Source of the DNA: Pseudomonas sp. HN11
GTDB taxonomy: Bacteria; Pseudomonadota; Gammaproteobacteria; Pseudomonadales; Pseudomonadaceae
Length of the DNA: 64,000 bases
Direction of reading: 5' to 3'
Assembly: GCF_021390155.1 (NCBI RefSeq)
Contig: NZ_CP089985.1
Location: 248,001 to 312,000 of the forward strand
The notes beneath the pieces are model-generated. The model saw only the letters and a program-made list of their open reading frames with translations. It did no database searches and had not been told where the DNA came from. Positions 27,472 through 37,260 of this stretch are shown one piece after another. The position numbers and the translations under genes are program-made. Position 1 is the first letter of the stretch, and each line of letters begins with the position of its first letter.

Positions 27472-28013
27472 GGGAACAAGTCGGCCTCCAGCAAGGGTTT
27501 GCCGGCCTGGTCTTTGGCGGACAAGCGTGGTGCCTCGGTCAGCTCCCAGTCGATGGCCAGGGTAGGGTCATTCCACAGGATGCTGCGTTCGGCACTGGGC
27601 TGATAGTAGTCAGTGGTCTTGTACAGGAACTCGGCGTGTTCGCTCAGTACCACGAATCCATGGGCGAAACCTTCCGGTACCCATAGTTGCCGATGGTTCT
27701 GGGCAGACAAACGTACCCCCACCCACTGGCCAAAATTCGGCGAGCTTCGGCGGATATCGACAGCCACATCCAGCACTTCACCGGCGGTGACGCGCACCAG
27801 CTTGCCCTGGGTGTGTTCGAGTTGGTAATGAAGACCTCGCAGCACGCCTTTTTGCGAACGTGAGTGGTTGTCCTGGACAAACTGGCGCTTGAGCCCGGCG
27901 GCTTCTTCAAAGGCCCGTGCGTTGAAGCTTTCGTAGAAGAAGCCGCGCTCATCGCCGAACACCTTGGGTTCGATGATCAGCACACCGGGCAGTGAGGTTT
28001 CGATGACGTTCAC
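27468..28013 (-). CDS. rmlC: RmlC, dTDP-4-dehydrorhamnose 3,5-epimerase
   Basis: Cupin-fold epimerase of 181 residues, the standard length. Conserved blocks: [35 protein letters not shown] (catalytic histidine), [26 protein letters not shown]. Its start overlaps the rmlA stop by four bases and its stop overlaps the rmlD start. Confidence 0.95.
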   Translation of the reverse strand: MNVIETSLPGVLIIEPKVFGDERGFFYESFNARAFEEAAGLKRQFVQDNHSRSQKGVLRGLHYQLEHTQGKLVRVTAGEVLDVAVDIRRSSPNFGQWVGVRLSAQNHRQLWVPEGFAHGFVVLSEHAEFLYKTTDYYQPSAERSILWNDPTLAIDWELTEAPRLSAKDQAGKPLLEADLFP

Positions 28014-28885
28014 TGGTTGTCTCCAGCCAGTGAGTAGAGGTATTGGCCATAACCGGTCTTGCCGAAGTACCTGGCACGTTCCAGCAGGTGGTCGCGGTCG
28101 ATCCAGCCATTGCCGTAGGCGATTTCTTCAAGACATGCCACTTTCAGGCCCTGGCGCCGTTCGATGGTCTGCACGTATTGCGAGGCGTCCAGCAAGCTGT
28201 CGTGGGTGCCGGTATCCAGCCAGGCGAAGCCTCGGCCAAAGCGTTCCACCTGCAAGTCGCCTCGATGCAGGTAGGCGTTGTTGACATCGGTGATCTCCAG
28301 CTCCCCACGGGCAGAGGGTTTGACCGCCTTGGCGATGCTGATCACGTCGTTGTCATAGAAATACAGACCGGTCACGGCATAGCTTGATTTAGGCACCGCT
28401 GGTTTTTCTTCGATAGACAAGGCACGGCCTTCGCTGTCGAAGTCGATCACGCCAAAACGTTCCGGATCTTTTACCCAGTAGCCAAACACTGTGGCGCCCT
28501 TGTCGCGTTTAACCGCTGCATGCAGCTGCGCGCTGAAGCTTTGACCGTGGAAGATGTTATCGCCAAGGATCAGGCATACCGGGTCTTTGCCAATGAACTT
28601 CTCGCCAATCAGGAAGGCTTGCGCCAGTCCATCTGGCGTGGGCTGCTCTGCGTAACTGAACGTTACGCCGAACTGACTGCCGTCGCCCAGTAGGTTGCGG
28701 TATTGCGGCAGGTCCGCCGGGGTGGAGATCACCAGGATTTCCTTGATACCCGCCAGCATCAGCACCGAGATCGGGTAGTAGATCATCGGCTTGTCAAAGA
28801 CCGGTAGCAGTTGCTTGGACACACCCAGGGTGATGGGGTGAAGACGAGTGCCGGAGCCGCCGGCCAATACGATTCCTTTCATCAT
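28010..28885 (-). CDS. rmlA: RmlA, glucose-1-phosphate thymidylyltransferase
   Basis: First enzyme of dTDP-rhamnose synthesis, 291 residues. The nucleotide-binding signature [16 protein letters not shown] is at the N-terminus, then [15 protein letters not shown] and GDNIFHG. Two consecutive ATG codons (28885 and 28882) lie in an ATGATGA that includes the rmlB stop, so translation is coupled. An upstream extension to 28960 is in frame but would lie within rmlB. Confidence 0.95.
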   Translation of the reverse strand: MMKGIVLAGGSGTRLHPITLGVSKQLLPVFDKPMIYYPISVLMLAGIKEILVISTPADLPQYRNLLGDGSQFGVTFSYAEQPTPDGLAQAFLIGEKFIGKDPVCLILGDNIFHGQSFSAQLHAAVKRDKGATVFGYWVKDPERFGVIDFDSEGRALSIEEKPAVPKSSYAVTGLYFYDNDVISIAKAVKPSARGELEITDVNNAYLHRGDLQVERFGRGFAWLDTGTHDSLLDASQYVQTIERRQGLKVACLEEIAYGNGWIDRDHLLERARYFGKTGYGQYLYSLAGDNQ

Positions 28886-29964
28886 GCGATCAGATCCCTC
28901 ATGTCGGTATTGCCCAATCGTTGGCCCTGATAACTGCCGTCCTGGACCCTGCGGCACCATTGCAGATTATCGAGGTACCACTGCACGGTCTTGCGCAGTC
29001 CGGTTTCAAAGGTTTCCTCGGGCGCCCAGCCCAGCTCTCGTTCGATCTTGCTGGCGTCGATTGCATAACGCAAATCGTGGCCGGGGCGGTCTTTGACGAA
29101 CGTGATTAAGTCGGCGTATTTCTGCACACCCGCTGGATGCCGTGGCGCCAGTTCTTCCAGCAAGGCGCAGATCTGTCGCACGACGTTGATGTTCTTTTGT
29201 TCGTTGTGGCCGCCGATATTGTAGGTTTCGCCTACTGCGCCTTCGGTCACCACCTTGAGCAATGCGCGGGCGTGGTCTTCGACGAACAGCCAGTCGCGCA
29301 CCTGCAAACCATCACCATAGACCGGCAAGGGCTTGCCCGCGAGGGCATTGAGAATGACCAGCGGGATGAGTTTTTCGGGGAAGTGGAACGGTCCGTAGTT
29401 GTTCGAACAGTTGGTCAGCAGTACCGGCAGGCCATAGGTGCGCTGCCAGGCGCGAACCAGATGGTCGGACGCTGCCTTACTCGCGGAGTAGGGCGAGCTG
29501 GGCGCATAGGGCGTGGTTTCGGTGAACAGGTCGTCCACACCATGCAGGTCGCCGTACACCTCGTCGGTAGAAATATGGTGGAACCGGAAGGCTTTTTTTT
29601 CTGGACCGGCGAGTGTTTGCCAATAGCCCCGCGCGGCTTCCAACAGGCTGTAAGTGCCGACGATGTTGGTCTGGATAAAGTCTGACGGGCCGTCAATCGA
29701 ACGGTCGACATGGGACTCGGCGGCCAGGTGCATGATCGCCTGGGGCTCAAAACGCGCCAGCACAGCGCTGACGGTGGGCTGGTCGTTGATGTCGGCCTGG
29801 ACGAATTCGTATCGGCTGTTGGACGCGATACGGGTCAACGATTCCAGGTTGCCAGCGTAGGTGAGCTTGTCCAGGTTGAGCACTTCGTGCTCTGTGTGCT
29901 GAATCAGGTGACGTACCAAAGCAGAACCGATAAAACCGGCGCCACCGGTAATGAGAATGCGCAT
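28882..29964 (-). CDS. rmlB: RmlB, dTDP-glucose 4,6-dehydratase
   Basis: NAD-dependent dehydratase of 360 residues, first gene of rml[18 protein letters not shown] is the NAD site, [15 protein letters not shown] and STDEVYGDL are family blocks, and [14 protein letters not shown] carries the catalytic YxxxK. ATG 29964 gives the conserved start MRILITGG; a longer frame upstream adds unrelated residues. The gene is divergent from the kinase-aminotransferase gene. Confidence 0.95.
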   Translation of the reverse strand: MRILITGGAGFIGSALVRHLIQHTEHEVLNLDKLTYAGNLESLTRIASNSRYEFVQADINDQPTVSAVLARFEPQAIMHLAAESHVDRSIDGPSDFIQTNIVGTYSLLEAARGYWQTLAGPEKKAFRFHHISTDEVYGDLHGVDDLFTETTPYAPSSPYSASKAASDHLVRAWQRTYGLPVLLTNCSNNYGPFHFPEKLIPLVILNALAGKPLPVYGDGLQVRDWLFVEDHARALLKVVTEGAVGETYNIGGHNEQKNINVVRQICALLEELAPRHPAGVQKYADLITFVKDRPGHDLRYAIDASKIERELGWAPEETFETGLRKTVQWYLDNLQWCRRVQDGSYQGQRLGNTDMRDLIA

Positions 29965-30105
29965 GTCGGGGGCCCTTTTCCTTAGACGGACGATTAGCGA
30001 GCATAGCCTGTGTTGCGACGCCTGGCAGGTGGGCATGCATCAGGGGTTGCCTAACCCCCCTAAACAATGGCGATATACACGCCTGAAAAAGCCGAGGCCA
30101 ACCCC

Positions 30106-33006
30106 ATGCCGCTCGCCACCCTGATCCATCGCGCCAGTCTACCCTGCCCGCAAGTGAGCCCTGATCAGGCGGCTCAATTGCTTGAGCAACATTACGGCCT
30201 AACTGGCGCCTTGCAATCATTGGGCAGCCAGCAAGACCTCAACTACAAAGTCGACAGCCCTCGCGGCCGGTTTGTTCTGAAAATCTGCCGGGGCGACTAC
30301 GACGCTGTTGAACTGCACGCCCAGCACGCCGCACTCAATAGCCTGCAGGCTGTGCGGGTGCCCAAGGTCGTCAAGGCTTTGACGGGTGAAGAGCTGTTGA
30401 CCCTGACCTTCGACGGCCAGGCTCTGCATATGCGGGTTCTTGACTATATCGATGGTCAGCCGTTGACCCATCTGCCCCACTTGGGGCGTGAGGTGATCGC
30501 AGGTTTTGGTGACCTGTGTGGTCGGATGAGCCAGGCGCTGGCATCGTTCGAGCATCCGGGGCTGGACCGCACGCTGCAATGGGACCCGCGCCATGCGCTG
30601 CAATTGATCAACCACTTGCTAACGACACTTGAGAACCTGCCGCACCGCCCTGCGCTTGAACAGGTGGCCGAACAGGTTGGGAAGCGCATCCGTCCTTTGA
30701 CCGAGCAACTGCCGTGGCAAGCGGTGCACATGGACATCACTGATGACAATGTGGTGTGGCAGCGTGATGCACAGCGTCACTGGCAACTTCAGGGCGTGAT
30801 CGACTTCGGCGACCTGGTGCACACCTGGCGCATTGCCGACTTGTCGGTAACCTGCGCCGCACTGCTGCACCATGCCGAGGGCGATCCATTTGCCATCTTG
30901 CCGGCGATCCAGGCCTGTCACGCGGTGACCCCATTGCAGCCTACAGAATTGCAGGCGTTGTGGCCGCTGGTCGTCGCCCGTGCGGCGGTGTTGGTATTGA
31001 GCAGCGAGCAGCAGCAACGCCTGGATCCGGATAACAGCTACCTGCTGAAAAACGCCGAGCATGAGTGGGAAATTTTCCATGTGGCCACCTCAGTTCCTTT
31101 TGAATTGATGGAGGCGGCGATTCTGTGTTGTGTCGGGCAGGCGCCGACGCCGATCGCCAGTCAAGGCTTTGCGCCGTTGCTGCCGGGGTTGGTCGGACGT
31201 GAATTCGCATTGATCGACCTGGGCGTGCTCAGCCCGCATTTCGAGGCCGGAAACTGGGAGCAACCCGGCATCGATCAGCGAATGCTGCTGGATGCGGCGG
31301 CAGTGCATGGGCTGGCGGCAAGTCGATATGGGCAATACCGTTTGTCGCGCACCCGCCCCGACAGCGCCAAGGAGCCAGAGACCTTCCCCTTGCATGTGGA
31401 ACTGTGCGTTCCGTTGGGCACATCCGTCGAAGCCCCATTTGCAGGTGTTTTGCGAGCGGGTGCCAACGGCGAACTGCAGGTGCACAACAGCGAAGCAAAC
31501 GTGCGGCTTTGGGGCATGAAAGCGTTGTTGCAGCCTGGGGCCACAGTGCTCAAGGGCCAGGTGATCGGTGAGGTTGAAGGCCCACTGACTGTGCAATTGT
31601 GCTGTTCCGAGCTGCCGGCGCCGCTGTTCTGCACGCCGTCCCGTGCACAGGCATGGCAAGCGCTGTGCCCATCACCGGCGACGCTCCTGGGATTGGCCTG
31701 CGATGCCGAGCCCGAACTGGACCCCGAAGCCCTGCTGGCGCGTCGCGATGCCAGCTTCGCCCGTTCGCAGAAGCATTATTACGTTGACCCGCCGCGCATT
31801 GAACGTGGCTGGCGCAATCACCTGATCGACATGCAGGGCCGCTCCTACCTGGACATGCTCAATAACGTCGCCGTGCTGGGCCATGGCCATCCGCGCATGG
31901 CGGCGGTGGCAGCGCGACAGTGGTCGCTGCTCAACACCAACTCACGCTTTCACTACGCGGCGATTGCTGACTTTTCCGAGCGCTTGCTGGCGTTGGCACC
32001 GCAGGGCATGGACCGCGTATTCCTGGTCAACAGCGGAACCGAGGCCAACGACTTGGCTATTCGCCTGGCCTGGGCCTACAGCGGCGGACGCGACATGCTC
32101 AGCGTGCTGGAGGCGTACCACGGTTGGTCGGTGGCAGCGGACGCGGTGTCCACCTCGACTGCCGACAACCCCCAGGCATTGAGCAGCCGCCCGGACTGGG
32201 TGCACCCGGTGACTGCACCCAATACCTATCGCGGCGTGTTTCGTGGGCAGGACAGTGCGTCTGATTACGTACGAAGCGTGGAACACAACCTGGCGAAAAT
32301 TGCCGAGAGCAAACGCCAACTGGCGGGCTTTATCTGCGAGCCGGTGTATGGCAATGCTGGCGGGATTTCGTTACCGCCGGGGTATTTGCAGCAGGTGTAC
32401 GCGCTTGTCCGCGCCAGGGGCGGTGTGTGCATCGCTGACGAAGTACAAGTGGGCTACGGCCGCATGGGGCATTTCTTCTGGGGCTTTGAAGAGCAGGGCG
32501 TGGTGCCCGATATCATCACCATGGCCAAGGGCATGGGCAACGGCCAGCCGTTGGGCGCGGTGATCACCCGGCGTGAAATAGCCGAGGCCTTGGAAGCTGA
32601 GGGGTATTTCTTTTCGTCTTCGGGCGGCAGCCCGGTCAGTTGCCGGATCGGCATGGCGGTGCTGGATGTGATGGAGGAAGAAAAACTGTGGGAAAACGCC
32701 CAAGTGGTTGGCGGGCATTTCAAAGCGCGCCTGGAAGAGTTGATCGATCGTCACCCGCTGGTAGGCGCCGTCCACGGTTCCGGTTTTTACCTTGGCCTGG
32801 AATTGGTGCGAGACCGGCAAACCCTGGAACCTGCCACCCAAGAGACTGCCCTGCTGTGTAACCGGCTGCGGGAACTGGGGATCTTCATGCAGCCCACGGG
32901 TGATTATTTGAATATCCTCAAGATCAAGCCGCCGATGGTCACGAGCAAACGCAGCGTGGATTTTTTTGTCGACATGCTGTCGAAGGTGCTGGATGAACGC
33001 TTGTAA
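30106..33006 (+). CDS. Kinase / lipoyl-like / class III aminotransferase fusion protein
   Basis: Large protein of 966 residues with three parts. Residues about 20-320 form an aminoglycoside-phosphotransferase-like (APH/choline kinase) domain with the catalytic block VHMDITDDNVVW (near H208-D210) and VIDFGDLVHTWR. Residues about 400-500 look like an M23/biotinyl-lipoyl type beta domain (VPLGTSVEAPFAGVLRAGANGELQV, GATVLKGQVIGEVEG). Residues about 545-960 are a class III PLP aminotransferase with IADEVQVGYGRMG and the PLP lysine in TMAKGMGNGQPLG (about K808). The third part is related to ethanolamine-phosphate lyases and AGXT2-like enzymes. An agmatine deiminase gene follows, suggesting an amino-alcohol or polyamine role (inference). 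ATG 30106 is preferred; an in-frame ATG lies at 30067. Confidence 0.85.
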   Translation: MPLATLIHRASLPCPQVSPDQAAQLLEQHYGLTGALQSLGSQQDLNYKVDSPRGRFVLKICRGDYDAVELHAQHAALNSLQAVRVPKVVKALTGEELLTLTFDGQALHMRVLDYIDGQPLTHLPHLGREVIAGFGDLCGRMSQALASFEHPGLDRTLQWDPRHALQLINHLLTTLENLPHRPALEQVAEQVGKRIRPLTEQLPWQAVHMDITDDNVVWQRDAQRHWQLQGVIDFGDLVHTWRIADLSVTCAALLHHAEGDPFAILPAIQACHAVTPLQPTELQALWPLVVARAAVLVLSSEQQQRLDPDNSYLLKNAEHEWEIFHVATSVPFELMEAAILCCVGQAPTPIASQGFAPLLPGLVGREFALIDLGVLSPHFEAGNWEQPGIDQRMLLDAAAVHGLAASRYGQYRLSRTRPDSAKEPETFPLHVELCVPLGTSVEAPFAGVLRAGANGELQVHNSEANVRLWGMKALLQPGATVLKGQVIGEVEGPLTVQLCCSELPAPLFCTPSRAQAWQALCPSPATLLGLACDAEPELDPEALLARRDASFARSQKHYYVDPPRIERGWRNHLIDMQGRSYLDMLNNVAVLGHGHPRMAAVAARQWSLLNTNSRFHYAAIADFSERLLALAPQGMDRVFLVNSGTEANDLAIRLAWAYSGGRDMLSVLEAYHGWSVAADAVSTSTADNPQALSSRPDWVHPVTAPNTYRGVFRGQDSASDYVRSVEHNLAKIAESKRQLAGFICEPVYGNAGGISLPPGYLQQVYALVRARGGVCIADEVQVGYGRMGHFFWGFEEQGVVPDIITMAKGMGNGQPLGAVITRREIAEALEAEGYFFSSSGGSPVSCRIGMAVLDVMEEEKLWENAQVVGGHFKARLEELIDRHPLVGAVHGSGFYLGLELVRDRQTLEPATQETALLCNRLRELGIFMQPTGDYLNILKIKPPMVTSKRSVDFFVDMLSKVLDERL

Positions 33007-33128
33007 TTAACCGATTGTTATCGGCTATTTTCTGTCATATTTATCCTCTATCATATTTTTATGCTTTTAAAGCCGATTTTTATCCGTTATAAAGTCGGCC
33101 TTTACCCCCATTCGGAGTCCTGATCGCC

Positions 33129-34235
33129 ATGACCACCCTGCACAGCACCCCCCGCGCCGATGGCTTCCACATGCCGGCCGAATGGGCGCCACAGACTCAG
33201 ACCTGGATGATCTGGCCCGAGCGCCCGGACAACTGGCGCCTGGGGGGCAAGCCAGCGCAGGCCGCACACGTAGTGGTGGCCAAGGCTATCGCACGTTTTG
33301 AACCGGTGACCGTGGCGGTATCCGCCGGCCAGTACGAAAACGCCCGTGCGCGGCTGGATGTGCCGAATATCCGCGTGGTGGAAATGTCCAGCGACGACGC
33401 CTGGGTACGTGACACTGGGCCGACTTTCGTCATCAATAACAGCGGCGAAGTGCGCGGTGTGAACTGGGACTTCAACGCCTGGGGCGGCTTTGACGGCGGC
33501 CTGTATTCGCCGTGGAACCGTGATTCGCAGGTTGGCGGCAAGATCCTTGAGATCGAACGCGCCCCACGCTATCGCACCGAAGGCTTCGTGCTGGAAGGCG
33601 GTTCGATCCATGTCGACGGCGAAGGCACCCTGATCACCACCGAAGAATGCCTGCTCAACCGCAATCGCAACCCGCACCTCGACCGTGCCGAGATTGAGGC
33701 GGTGCTGAGCGCCAACCTGGCGGTGGATAAGATCATCTGGTTGCCGGATGGCCTGTTCAACGACGAAACCGACGGCCATGTGGATAACTTCTGCTGCTAC
33801 GTGCGTCCGGGTGAAGTGCTGCTGGCCTGGACCGATGATCCGCAAGACCCGAACTACGCGCGCTGCCATGCCGCCATGGACGTGCTGCAAAGCAGCACTG
33901 ACGCCCAGGGGCGCTCGTTTACCGTGCATAAAATGCCTATTCCTGGGCCGCTGTTTGCCACCGAGGAAGAATGCGCTGGCGTCGACCCGGTTGACGGTAC
34001 ACAGGAACGCAATCCCACCGTGCGGTTGGCGGGTTCCTACGTCAACTTCCTGATCGTGAACGGTGGCATCATCGCGCCGAGCTTCGACGACCCGCTGGAC
34101 AGCCAGGCCAAGGCCATCCTGCAGGACCTGTTCCCGCAGCATGAAGTGGTCATGGTGCCGGGGCGCGAACTGTTACTGGGCGGTGGCAATATTCACTGCC
34201 TGACCCAACAACAGCCAGCGCCGCACAAAAATTGA
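33129..34235 (+). CDS. aguA: Agmatine deiminase
   Basis: Enzyme of 368 residues that converts agmatine to N-carbamoylputrescine and ammonia in arginine-to-putrescine degradation. Guanidino-group-modifying fold with [55 protein letters not shown] and the catalytic cysteine in [13 protein letters not shown] near the C-terminus. Start has a GGAG ribosome site. No aguB follows; the gene ends at a terminator. Confidence 0.95.
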   Translation: MTTLHSTPRADGFHMPAEWAPQTQTWMIWPERPDNWRLGGKPAQAAHVVVAKAIARFEPVTVAVSAGQYENARARLDVPNIRVVEMSSDDAWVRDTGPTFVINNSGEVRGVNWDFNAWGGFDGGLYSPWNRDSQVGGKILEIERAPRYRTEGFVLEGGSIHVDGEGTLITTEECLLNRNRNPHLDRAEIEAVLSANLAVDKIIWLPDGLFNDETDGHVDNFCCYVRPGEVLLAWTDDPQDPNYARCHAAMDVLQSSTDAQGRSFTVHKMPIPGPLFATEEECAGVDPVDGTQERNPTVRLAGSYVNFLIVNGGIIAPSFDDPLDSQAKAILQDLFPQHEVVMVPGRELLLGGGNIHCLTQQQPAPHKN

Positions 34236-34295
34236 GTGCAGTTGTAACAGCGCCATGACGACAAACCGGCGCTGTTCGGTTCAGGCGTCCACAAC

Positions 34296-34331
34296 AAGCC
34301 CGCGACCCAGACAGGTCGCGGGCTTTTTTGT
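34296..34331 (+). terminator. Intrinsic terminator after aguA
   Basis: AAGCCCGCGACC pairs with GGTCGCGGGCTT around a six-base loop and is followed by six T. It lies 60 bases past the aguA stop. Confidence 0.88.
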
Positions 34332-34469
34332 GGCCAAAGGCCCATGAACACGAGACATTGGCATAGCTCTTGTATCGGCGTTGTCACAGTGGCCCAAGGC
34401 GATGACTGCGCAGTTCTGTCATAAACCTTGAGTAAGTTAGCCGCTCACGCAGTAGGAGAGAGCGCTGAA

Positions 34470-34685
34470 ATGAATGCCGATATCAACCCGATGTACACGC
34501 GCACGTCGCACCCCTTGCGGGTCAGCGGCGACGCGATTCCCGCGCTGGCGCTCTGGTTGAAGGAAAACGGCTCGCGACAGATCAGGCAGCGCCCTGACTT
34601 ACGCAGCGTGATGAGTGAGCGCTACCCGGCGGGGTTGTTCAGTGAGGATGAAGTGCACGCGTTGTGCGACTTGTTGAAGAACTAA
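34470..34685 (+). CDS. Small conserved-looking protein of unknown function
   Basis: Protein of 71 residues, MNADINPMYTRTSHPLRVSG onward, ending in DEVHALCDLLKN. No signal peptide, membrane helix or known motif is evident. ATG 34470 is preceded by TAGGAGAGAG, a good ribosome site; a longer frame from a TTG at 34428 lacks one. Codon use looks like its neighbours. Function not recognised. Confidence 0.6.
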   Translation: MNADINPMYTRTSHPLRVSGDAIPALALWLKENGSRQIRQRPDLRSVMSERYPAGLFSEDEVHALCDLLKN

Positions 34686-34703
34686 AGAATACGAGATCAA
34701 AAG

Positions 34704-34742
34704 TGTGGGAGCGGCGGTGCGACGACTCGACTTGCTCCCACA
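34704..34742. repeat. REP-like palindrome before the siderophore receptor gene
   Basis: GTGGGAGC at the left and GCTCCCAC at the right enclose a diverged centre (GGCGGTGCGACGACTCGACTT). It is the same REP family as at 5246 and 20690 but with a changed middle. It separates two convergent genes. Confidence 0.65.
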
Positions 34743-34760
34743 TTTGAATCGTGTGCAGTT

Positions 34761-36848
34761 CTAGAAGTTGTAGGTACCGGTCACCACCACGCTGCGCGGT
34801 TCTCCCGGCTGAATCTGCGCAACACTGGTCGCCGAAGCGTAGTAGTTTTTATCCGCGATATTGTTCAGCGCCGCCCTCACGTCCCATTCCTTCTGACGGA
34901 ACCCGGCCAGCGCATCCCAACGACCATAACCCGGCAATACCACGGTGTTGAGGCTGTCAGCATAGCGGTCGCCCACCAGCGTCAGGCCGGTTTCCGCATA
35001 CCAGCCCATCTCCGGCTTCCAGGTGATGAACAGGCTGGCATTGCGCTTGGCTACATCGCTGACGCGCTTGCCTTCAAAACCGTTATTGTCCTTCTCGACC
35101 TTGGCATCCTGCAGGCCAACGCCTGCGCGTACATACCAGTTGCCCACGACCTTGCCGGTGGCGGTCAGCTCCACGCCACGTGAACGCTGCAAGCCGCTGA
35201 GCAGGGTGATGGTGCGGTCCAGCGGGTCGCTGGTGCGGCGGTTATAGAGTTCAAGTTCGTACACCGCCAGAGTGGTACTCAGGCGATCGCCAAGCCAGTC
35301 GCTCTTGACCCCGATTTCCTTCTGTTTGGTCAGCTCGGGGCTCAGGTCGTTGACGCTGCCGGCGGCGTTTGGAGTGATGCCGATCAAGCCGCCGCCTGCT
35401 GGAGAAAACGTCTTGCTCCATGAGGCATAGAACGAATGATGTTCCAGAGGCGTCCAGACCAGGCCAAAGCGCGGGCTGGTGCTGTGGCTTTTGACGTCCT
35501 GCTGGGTGTTGAGCAGTTTGTTTTTGGTGTCCACTTCAAAACGGTCGTAACGCAGGCCGGCCAGGACTTGCCATTGATCATTCAGGCGCAGTTGGTCCTG
35601 CACATAAAGGGCGCGGCTTTCGACTTCGGTGTGGTTGTTGCTCGACGCGCTCATACGGCCGGTGTGGCTGAGGTTGCGGTTGGGTTGGTTGAGGTCCAGG
35701 GTCGGCACGGCGCGGCCACCTTGTGAGACGGCACTGGCGGTGTACAGCTTCGGATCGCGGTGCTGGCTGCCCAGTTCGAGGCCGGTAAGCAGGCGGTGTT
35801 CCAGGCCATAGGTGCTGAAGCCGCCTTCCAGTTCCACGTTATTGAAGATATTGAGGGTGGTCAGGTCTTGCTGCCATCGCTGGCGCGTCACGCGATTGGT
35901 CGCAGGCACGTAGGCGGTTTGATACGTATTGTCGAAATCACTGTCGAGCTTGAACACGCCCAGGGTCTGGCGCAGTTGCCAGTTGTCGTTGAGTTCATAA
36001 GCCAGTCTGGAGCGCAGTGACTGGGTTTTGTCGTCGATGTAATCACGGTTATCAAAATAGGTGGTACTGCGGCTTACGTCCGCCGGGCGGCCGTTGACCC
36101 CGGGGATGCCACGGTCGGGTGTGCGGTTGTAGCGGCTGTATTCGTATTGCACCAGCCAATTCAGGTCCGGCGTAAGCTGCCAGCTCATGGACGGTGCGAA
36201 CAATTGGCGGCTGCCGCTGACGCCGTCGCGAAAGCTGTTGTTGTCCTGATTGCCCATGTTCAGGCGCAGGCTGATGTTATCGGTGGGGTCTGTGCTGAGG
36301 TCGGCGTAAAGACTGCGCAAATCGTTGCTGCCGCCCTGGGCTTCGATACTCGAGGTGTGACCGGCCGTTGGCAATTTGCTCACGCGGTTGACAATCCCTC
36401 CTTGACCGCCTCGCCCGTAAAGTACCGCTGCCGGACCCTTGAGCACTTCGATGCGCTCAATGTTGTGCAGGTCGCGCACGTATTGGCTGTCGTCGCGAAT
36501 GCCATCCAGATAAAAGTCATTGCTCGCGTCGAAACCCCGAATGCGCAAACTGTCGAAACGCGTGTCGGCGCCGCTGCTGACGTTCGGGGTGCCGCTCAAT
36601 GCCTGGCCGAGATCATTGGTGCCGTAGGAACGCAGGCTTTCGGTCTTTACGGAGTCGATGGCCTGGGGCACATAACGTACGGGTGTGGCGGTGCGGGTGG
36701 CGGTGCTGGTTTCCTTGACGCGAGGGTCGTCTTCATCAGCTTCGGCGCGGATCGACGTTTCGGGCAAGGTAGTGGCCGCACAGGCAAAACCGGCAGACAG
36801 CAGAACGGAAAACCCAAGGGTGATGGGCGTCAGGCGAGGGGCAGGCAT
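34761..36848 (-). CDS. TonB-dependent catecholate-type siderophore receptor
   Basis: Outer-membrane receptor of 695 residues. A signal peptide (TPITLGFSVLLSAGFACA) is followed by the plug domain (about 50-190) with RIRGFDASNDFYLDGIRDD and RIEVLKGPAAVLYGRGGQGG, and then the beta-barrel, ending in the usual aromatic residue (VVVTGTYNF). It resembles Fiu/CirA-type ferric-catecholate receptors more than FpvA, and it lacks an N-terminal signalling (secretin/STN) domain, so it should not itself signal to an anti-sigma factor. ATG 36848 gives a proper signal peptide; a longer frame to 36932 does not. A Fur-box-like site lies 40 bases upstream. Confidence 0.87.
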   Translation of the reverse strand: MPAPRLTPITLGFSVLLSAGFACAATTLPETSIRAEADEDDPRVKETSTATRTATPVRYVPQAIDSVKTESLRSYGTNDLGQALSGTPNVSSGADTRFDSLRIRGFDASNDFYLDGIRDDSQYVRDLHNIERIEVLKGPAAVLYGRGGQGGIVNRVSKLPTAGHTSSIEAQGGSNDLRSLYADLSTDPTDNISLRLNMGNQDNNSFRDGVSGSRQLFAPSMSWQLTPDLNWLVQYEYSRYNRTPDRGIPGVNGRPADVSRSTTYFDNRDYIDDKTQSLRSRLAYELNDNWQLRQTLGVFKLDSDFDNTYQTAYVPATNRVTRQRWQQDLTTLNIFNNVELEGGFSTYGLEHRLLTGLELGSQHRDPKLYTASAVSQGGRAVPTLDLNQPNRNLSHTGRMSASSNNHTEVESRALYVQDQLRLNDQWQVLAGLRYDRFEVDTKNKLLNTQQDVKSHSTSPRFGLVWTPLEHHSFYASWSKTFSPAGGGLIGITPNAAGSVNDLSPELTKQKEIGVKSDWLGDRLSTTLAVYELELYNRRTSDPLDRTITLLSGLQRSRGVELTATGKVVGNWYVRAGVGLQDAKVEKDNNGFEGKRVSDVAKRNASLFITWKPEMGWYAETGLTLVGDRYADSLNTVVLPGYGRWDALAGFRQKEWDVRAALNNIADKNYYASATSVAQIQPGEPRSVVVTGTYNF

Positions 36849-36888
36849 GGAGGCATGTATCCGAAATGTCAGAGAAGAAAAACAGCGC

Positions 36889-36907
36889 GTTAATGGTAAT
36901 GCTTTGC
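36889..36907 (-). promoter_or_regulatory. Candidate Fur box upstream of the siderophore receptor gene
   Basis: GTTAATGGTAATGCTTTGC matches the 19-base Fur consensus (GATAATGATAATCATTATC) at 13 of 19 positions, with the left two repeats near perfect. It lies 41 bases before the receptor start on that gene's upstream side, where iron repression is expected. By eye only. Confidence 0.55.
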
Positions 36908-37061
36908 ATTTGCGTAAGTTATCCATTCCCAAAATTATCGGGTTTGAAATATGTTACTAGATGTGTTTTCTGCATGTTTTGCTGCGGTTTTTTGTCGCTT
37001 TCAGAACGGCTGTAGGCGCTTCTTTAGAATTATTTCGCCTAAATACAGACGATTCGCGAAA

Positions 37062-37091
37062 TTGACACATAGTTCCGGGCGCGACTAGGAT
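37062..37091 (+). promoter_or_regulatory. Sigma-70-type promoter in the porin leader region
   Basis: TTGACA (37062-37067) is separated by 18 bases from TAGGAT (37086-37091). A start point near 37098 would give a leader that meets the hairpin at 37136 after about 40 bases. It lies between the divergent receptor and porin genes. Confidence 0.6.
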
Positions 37092-37129
37092 TGCGCCCAA
37101 CGCCTGTGGCTAACCGCCATGACTCATCC

Positions 37130-37176
37130 AATAAAAAAGGCCCGCGGCCTGTTAAGTCGTCCGCGGGCCTTCTTTT
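37130..37176 (+). terminator. Strong terminator-like hairpin upstream of the porin gene
   Basis: AAGGCCCGCGG pairs exactly with CCGCGGGCCTT around a 13-base loop, with six A before and TTCTTTTTT after. It sits 85 bases before the porin start and downstream of the promoter at 37062, so it either ends a small RNA of about 75-80 bases or acts as an attenuator of the porin gene. No gene on the plus strand ends just before it. Confidence 0.75.
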
Positions 37177-37260
37177 TTCCGGAATCAGTCGACACCAGAA
37201 AAGCGACATGGAGCCTGGTGTCACAGCGCGTACTCAACCAGGAATAAGGAATACAAGAAA

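Noticed and set aside
24844..27603. Open frame of 919 codons on the plus strand
   Set aside because: It is fully antisense to dctB-like and rmlD genes with intact motifs; in G+C-rich DNA such shadow frames are expected, and its translation has no recognisable domain.
37120..37248. Small open frame (MTHPIKKARGLLSRP onward) across the porin leader hairpin
   Set aside because: No ribosome site precedes its ATG and it runs through the hairpin; the terminator explanation fits better than a leader peptide.
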